NCBI GenBank assembly: GCA_020717885.1
Contig: DYDN01000046.1
Span: forward strand, 1 to 7,086
Source of the DNA: Candidatus Forterrea sp.
GTDB taxonomy: Archaea; Iainarchaeota; Iainarchaeia; Iainarchaeales; JAAZKV01
Direction: 5' to 3'
DNA: 7,086 nucleotides
Position numbers and translations under genes: made by a program. Below, piece after piece: positions 5,458-7,086 of the stretch; position 1 is the stretch's first letter, and every line of letters starts with the position of its first letter. The notes under the pieces are model-generated. The model saw nothing but the letters and a program-made list of their open reading frames with translations. It made no database searches and was not told the DNA's origin.

Positions 5458-5463
5458 CACCCT
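5458..5463 (-). promoter_or_regulatory. Ribosome binding site supporting a TTG start
   Basis: GGGTGA on the minus strand, 7 bases before TTG at 5450 and directly after the stop of the coiled-coil gene. It decides the nucleotidyltransferase start, since no ATG or GTG lies near. Confidence 0.65.
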
Positions 5464-6777
5464 TCAAAACGCTTCTTCTTCAAAAATAATCGTTTTTCCT
5501 AATACAATCTCCGCAAACTTTTTGATTTGGGCGAGTTCATTTGCAATTTCTCTTCTTGCGTTCTCAAGATCCTTTTTAGCGAACTCTTTTTTTTCTGAAA
5601 GCTCCGCGCCCAGTCTTCCCAAATCCTTTAGCGCCTCTTCATCTTTAGCCAAATCCTTTTTTGCATTATTCTCTTGTATTGCCTTGTTTAACTCATCCTG
5701 TTTTTTTTGCAGCTCATTCATTTTCCAGAACACTTTCCCAAAAAAATCAAAGTTAATTATTTCTTGCAGGGCCTCAAGTCGCTTTTCTTTTTCCCTCTCC
5801 TTAAGCTCAATTTCCCCTTCCTGTATTGCGGCCACAACTTCCCCCAAAACTTTTTTGAATATATCCGCTCGCGGATCTTTTTTTAGCGCAAGGATAGGAT
5901 TAGTAATGAATTGCTCAAGCATATCTTTTTCCTCTTTAGGGAGTTTCCATCTCCCTGAGTCCACAAGCTGTCTAAATCGTTGCATTGGTCTATCAATATT
6001 TAATAATAACCCGCTGATTTCAGTTTTGAGCTCCTGCTTCTCCCCCATGAGTTTATTCATTTCCTCATCAAGTTCTCTCGCATATACAAATTCCTTTCCC
6101 GCCTGCTTCTCAATAATTTTATTTTTTTGCTCTGAGGAATTTCTCTCAACATGCCCAATTTCGTTCTCTGCTTTTCGCAGAGCCTCTTCTTTATCCCCAA
6201 TGATCTTTTTCTTTTTTATAATTGCGCCGACAAGCGCTTTAGTTTTTTCAAACTCAAATAATTCAGATGCGGTGGCGAATTCCTTGTTCATTGCGCTAAA
6301 CGCATTAAGTAATTCCTGCAAATTCTCTCCAAGCTCCTTCATCTCGTCCTTAAAGTAAATACTAGTGTAAGCAATATTTTTTCGCAGTCCCACAATTTCA
6401 TTTACCAAAAGCGCGTTTGATTCTCCCGCATATTTTCTTGCATCCTCAAGGGTTGTCCCCCTATCAGCGGGATTAATTTTCTCAAGAAGTTTCCTTAACT
6501 GATTTTCGAGTTGTTTTTTTGAGGTAAGTGCGGCTTTATTCAATCTTTCATTTGGTTTCCCTTCAAGCTCCTTATTTGAGATGAGCTCAAGAAGCGCAGA
6601 ACCTTTGCCGTGAACATACTTCGCCTCTGCTATTTTTTTTGCGGAGAAATCCTCAAGCGCGCTTTTTTTCAAAAGGAATTCCTTCTCAATAAGCATAGGT
6701 ACTTGTTCTATTGTAATTTTGATGAAGGGGTTTTCTTCCTTTTTTGAGAAGAACCCCTTTAATCCGCCGAAAACCAT
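5464..6777 (-). CDS. Large coiled-coil protein of unknown function (437 aa)
   Basis: I do not recognise a named family. The first 20 residues (GGLKGFFSKKEENPF) form a basic linker. Residues about 25-175 are predicted helical with short repeats of Leu, Lys and Glu. Long charged coiled coils cover about 190-258 and 352-425. Between them lies a less regular part with RPMQRFRQLVDSGRWKLP (263-280) and ITNPILALKKDPRADIFKKV (291-310), which looks like a compact helical module. No signal peptide, transmembrane segment, Walker motif or metal-binding cluster is seen, so it is probably cytosolic and structural or scaffolding. ATG at 6777 has no Shine-Dalgarno site. A TATA-like TTTTAA about 26-30 bases upstream suggests a leaderless or very short leader. 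It heads a likely two-gene transcript with the nucleotidyltransferase. Confidence 0.8.
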   Translation of the reverse strand: MVFGGLKGFFSKKEENPFIKITIEQVPMLIEKEFLLKKSALEDFSAKKIAEAKYVHGKGSALLELISNKELEGKPNERLNKAALTSKKQLENQLRKLLEKINPADRGTTLEDARKYAGESNALLVNEIVGLRKNIAYTSIYFKDEMKELGENLQELLNAFSAMNKEFATASELFEFEKTKALVGAIIKKKKIIGDKEEALRKAENEIGHVERNSSEQKNKIIEKQAGKEFVYARELDEEMNKLMGEKQELKTEISGLLLNIDRPMQRFRQLVDSGRWKLPKEEKDMLEQFITNPILALKKDPRADIFKKVLGEVVAAIQEGEIELKEREKEKRLEALQEIINFDFFGKVFWKMNELQKKQDELNKAIQENNAKKDLAKDEEALKDLGRLGAELSEKKEFAKKDLENARREIANELAQIKKFAEIVLGKTIIFEEEAF

Positions 6778-6802
6778 AGAAGAAGTAGAAAATTAAAGGG
6801 TT

Positions 6803-6834
6803 AAAATATGCTTGGTTCAAAGCCAAAATATGCT
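6803..6834. promoter_or_regulatory. Twin 10-base repeats upstream of the coiled-coil gene
   Basis: AAAATATGCT occurs at 6803-6812 and 6825-6834, 22 bases apart, about two helical turns. On the minus strand the nearer copy (AGCATATTTTAACC) sits where the TATA box of the coiled-coil gene is expected. The farther copy could be an activator or repressor site, or a second promoter. Between them TTGG (6812-6815) and CCAA (6823-6826) form a small inverted repeat. Confidence 0.4.
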
Positions 6835-6853
6835 GTTTTTTAGAAGTTTAATA

Positions 6854-6866
6854 ATTGCCCGGCAAT
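6854..6866. repeat. 13-base palindrome near the insertion sequence end
   Basis: ATTGCC-C-GGCAAT, perfect 6-base arms around one base, 57 bases beyond the transposase stop. It may lie in or near the terminal repeat of the insertion sequence, or be a hairpin ending its transcript. The other end of the element is outside the window, so the boundary cannot be fixed. Confidence 0.45.
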
Positions 6867-6922
6867 GCTGTGTTGCGTAATTGTTTGTGTTTTTGGTTAA
6901 TTGGTTCTTTTTGGGCTAATTG

Positions 6923-7086
6923 TTACAATAATTGGTTTTGGAGTTGTAGTTTGTATATTTGTTCGTGTTGCATGTTGTGGTATTTAGTTGATTGGGTGTG
7001 TTGTCCGAATCTGCGTTTAATGGTTGAGAACATGGTTTCTATTGCCCATCGTGTGCCGTAGGCTTGTTGTTGTTGCCATTTTTTCT
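6923..7086 (-). mobile_element. DDE transposase, C-terminal part (insertion sequence cut by window edge)
   Basis: On the minus strand a frame enters from the right edge and ends at TAA (6925-6923), giving 53 residues. It contains AYGTRWAIETMFSTIKRRFG (8-27), the RWxIExxFSxIKRxFG signature around the catalytic Glu of DDE transposases of the IS4/IS5 kind, followed by a Gln-rich tail. The first two acidic residues and the N-terminus lie outside the window. The element's left end should fall between about 6780 and 6922. The sequence between the stop and the coiled-coil promoter has low complexity and holds the palindrome at 6854-6866. Family assignment is approximate. Confidence 0.8.

Noticed and set aside
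5369..6358. 329-codon plus-strand frame opposite the coiled-coil gene
   Set aside because: Its Ser/Phe-rich translation is the expected antisense of Lys/Glu/Leu-rich coiled coil, with no start signals.
6855..7061. 68-codon plus-strand Trp/Cys-rich frame at the right edge
   Set aside because: The minus strand encodes a clear transposase signature here, so the Trp/Cys-rich peptide is its antisense.

Overview
The window is AT-rich DNA from an archaeon. The evidence is a geranylgeranyl reductase for archaeal membrane lipids, a PRC-barrel protein of archaeal type, an RqcH/NFACT protein of archaeal type, TATA boxes of the TTTATAAA kind, and GGTG-type ribosome binding sites. Small proteins, a large coiled-coil protein I cannot name and frequent TTG/GTG start candidates would fit a DPANN lineage (Diapherotrites or Micrarchaeota-like). 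That placement is inference only.

Left part (1-911): about 425 bases without a recognised gene. They hold a cluster of nested inverted repeats (74-167), phased T-tracts and short tandem repeats (172-237), and a startless open frame of doubtful status (1-270). A TATA box at 376-383 then drives a small PRC-barrel gene (428-703, plus). Its 3' region carries a strong hairpin with a competing alternative pairing, then a T8 tract. A broken open frame in the same strand runs to 959.

Middle (912-2785): a divergent pair shares one short promoter region with a palindromic AT-box at 2062-2073. Leftward is an RqcH/NFACT gene that ends where the NFACT-R domain should begin (368 codons kept). Rightward is a class I SAM methyltransferase whose frame is broken at least twice at homopolymers. 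It is either a young pseudogene or has sequencing errors.

Right (2800-6777), all on the minus strand: in transcription order a 437-residue coiled-coil protein, an HxGH nucleotidyltransferase of the RfaE2 type (13-base gap), a transglutaminase-fold protein in which the catalytic Cys is replaced by Asp, a 2[4Fe-4S] ferredoxin, and a geranylgeranyl reductase directly behind the ferredoxin. The last two make a coherent lipid-saturation unit, with ferredoxin as the probable electron donor.

Right edge (6923-7086, minus): the C-terminal 53 residues of a DDE transposase, so an insertion sequence enters the window here. No rRNA, tRNA or CRISPR array was seen. I did not find a clear new system. The most notable points are the truncated RqcH, the Cys-less transglutaminase, the ferredoxin-reductase pair, and the inverted-repeat cluster at 74-167.
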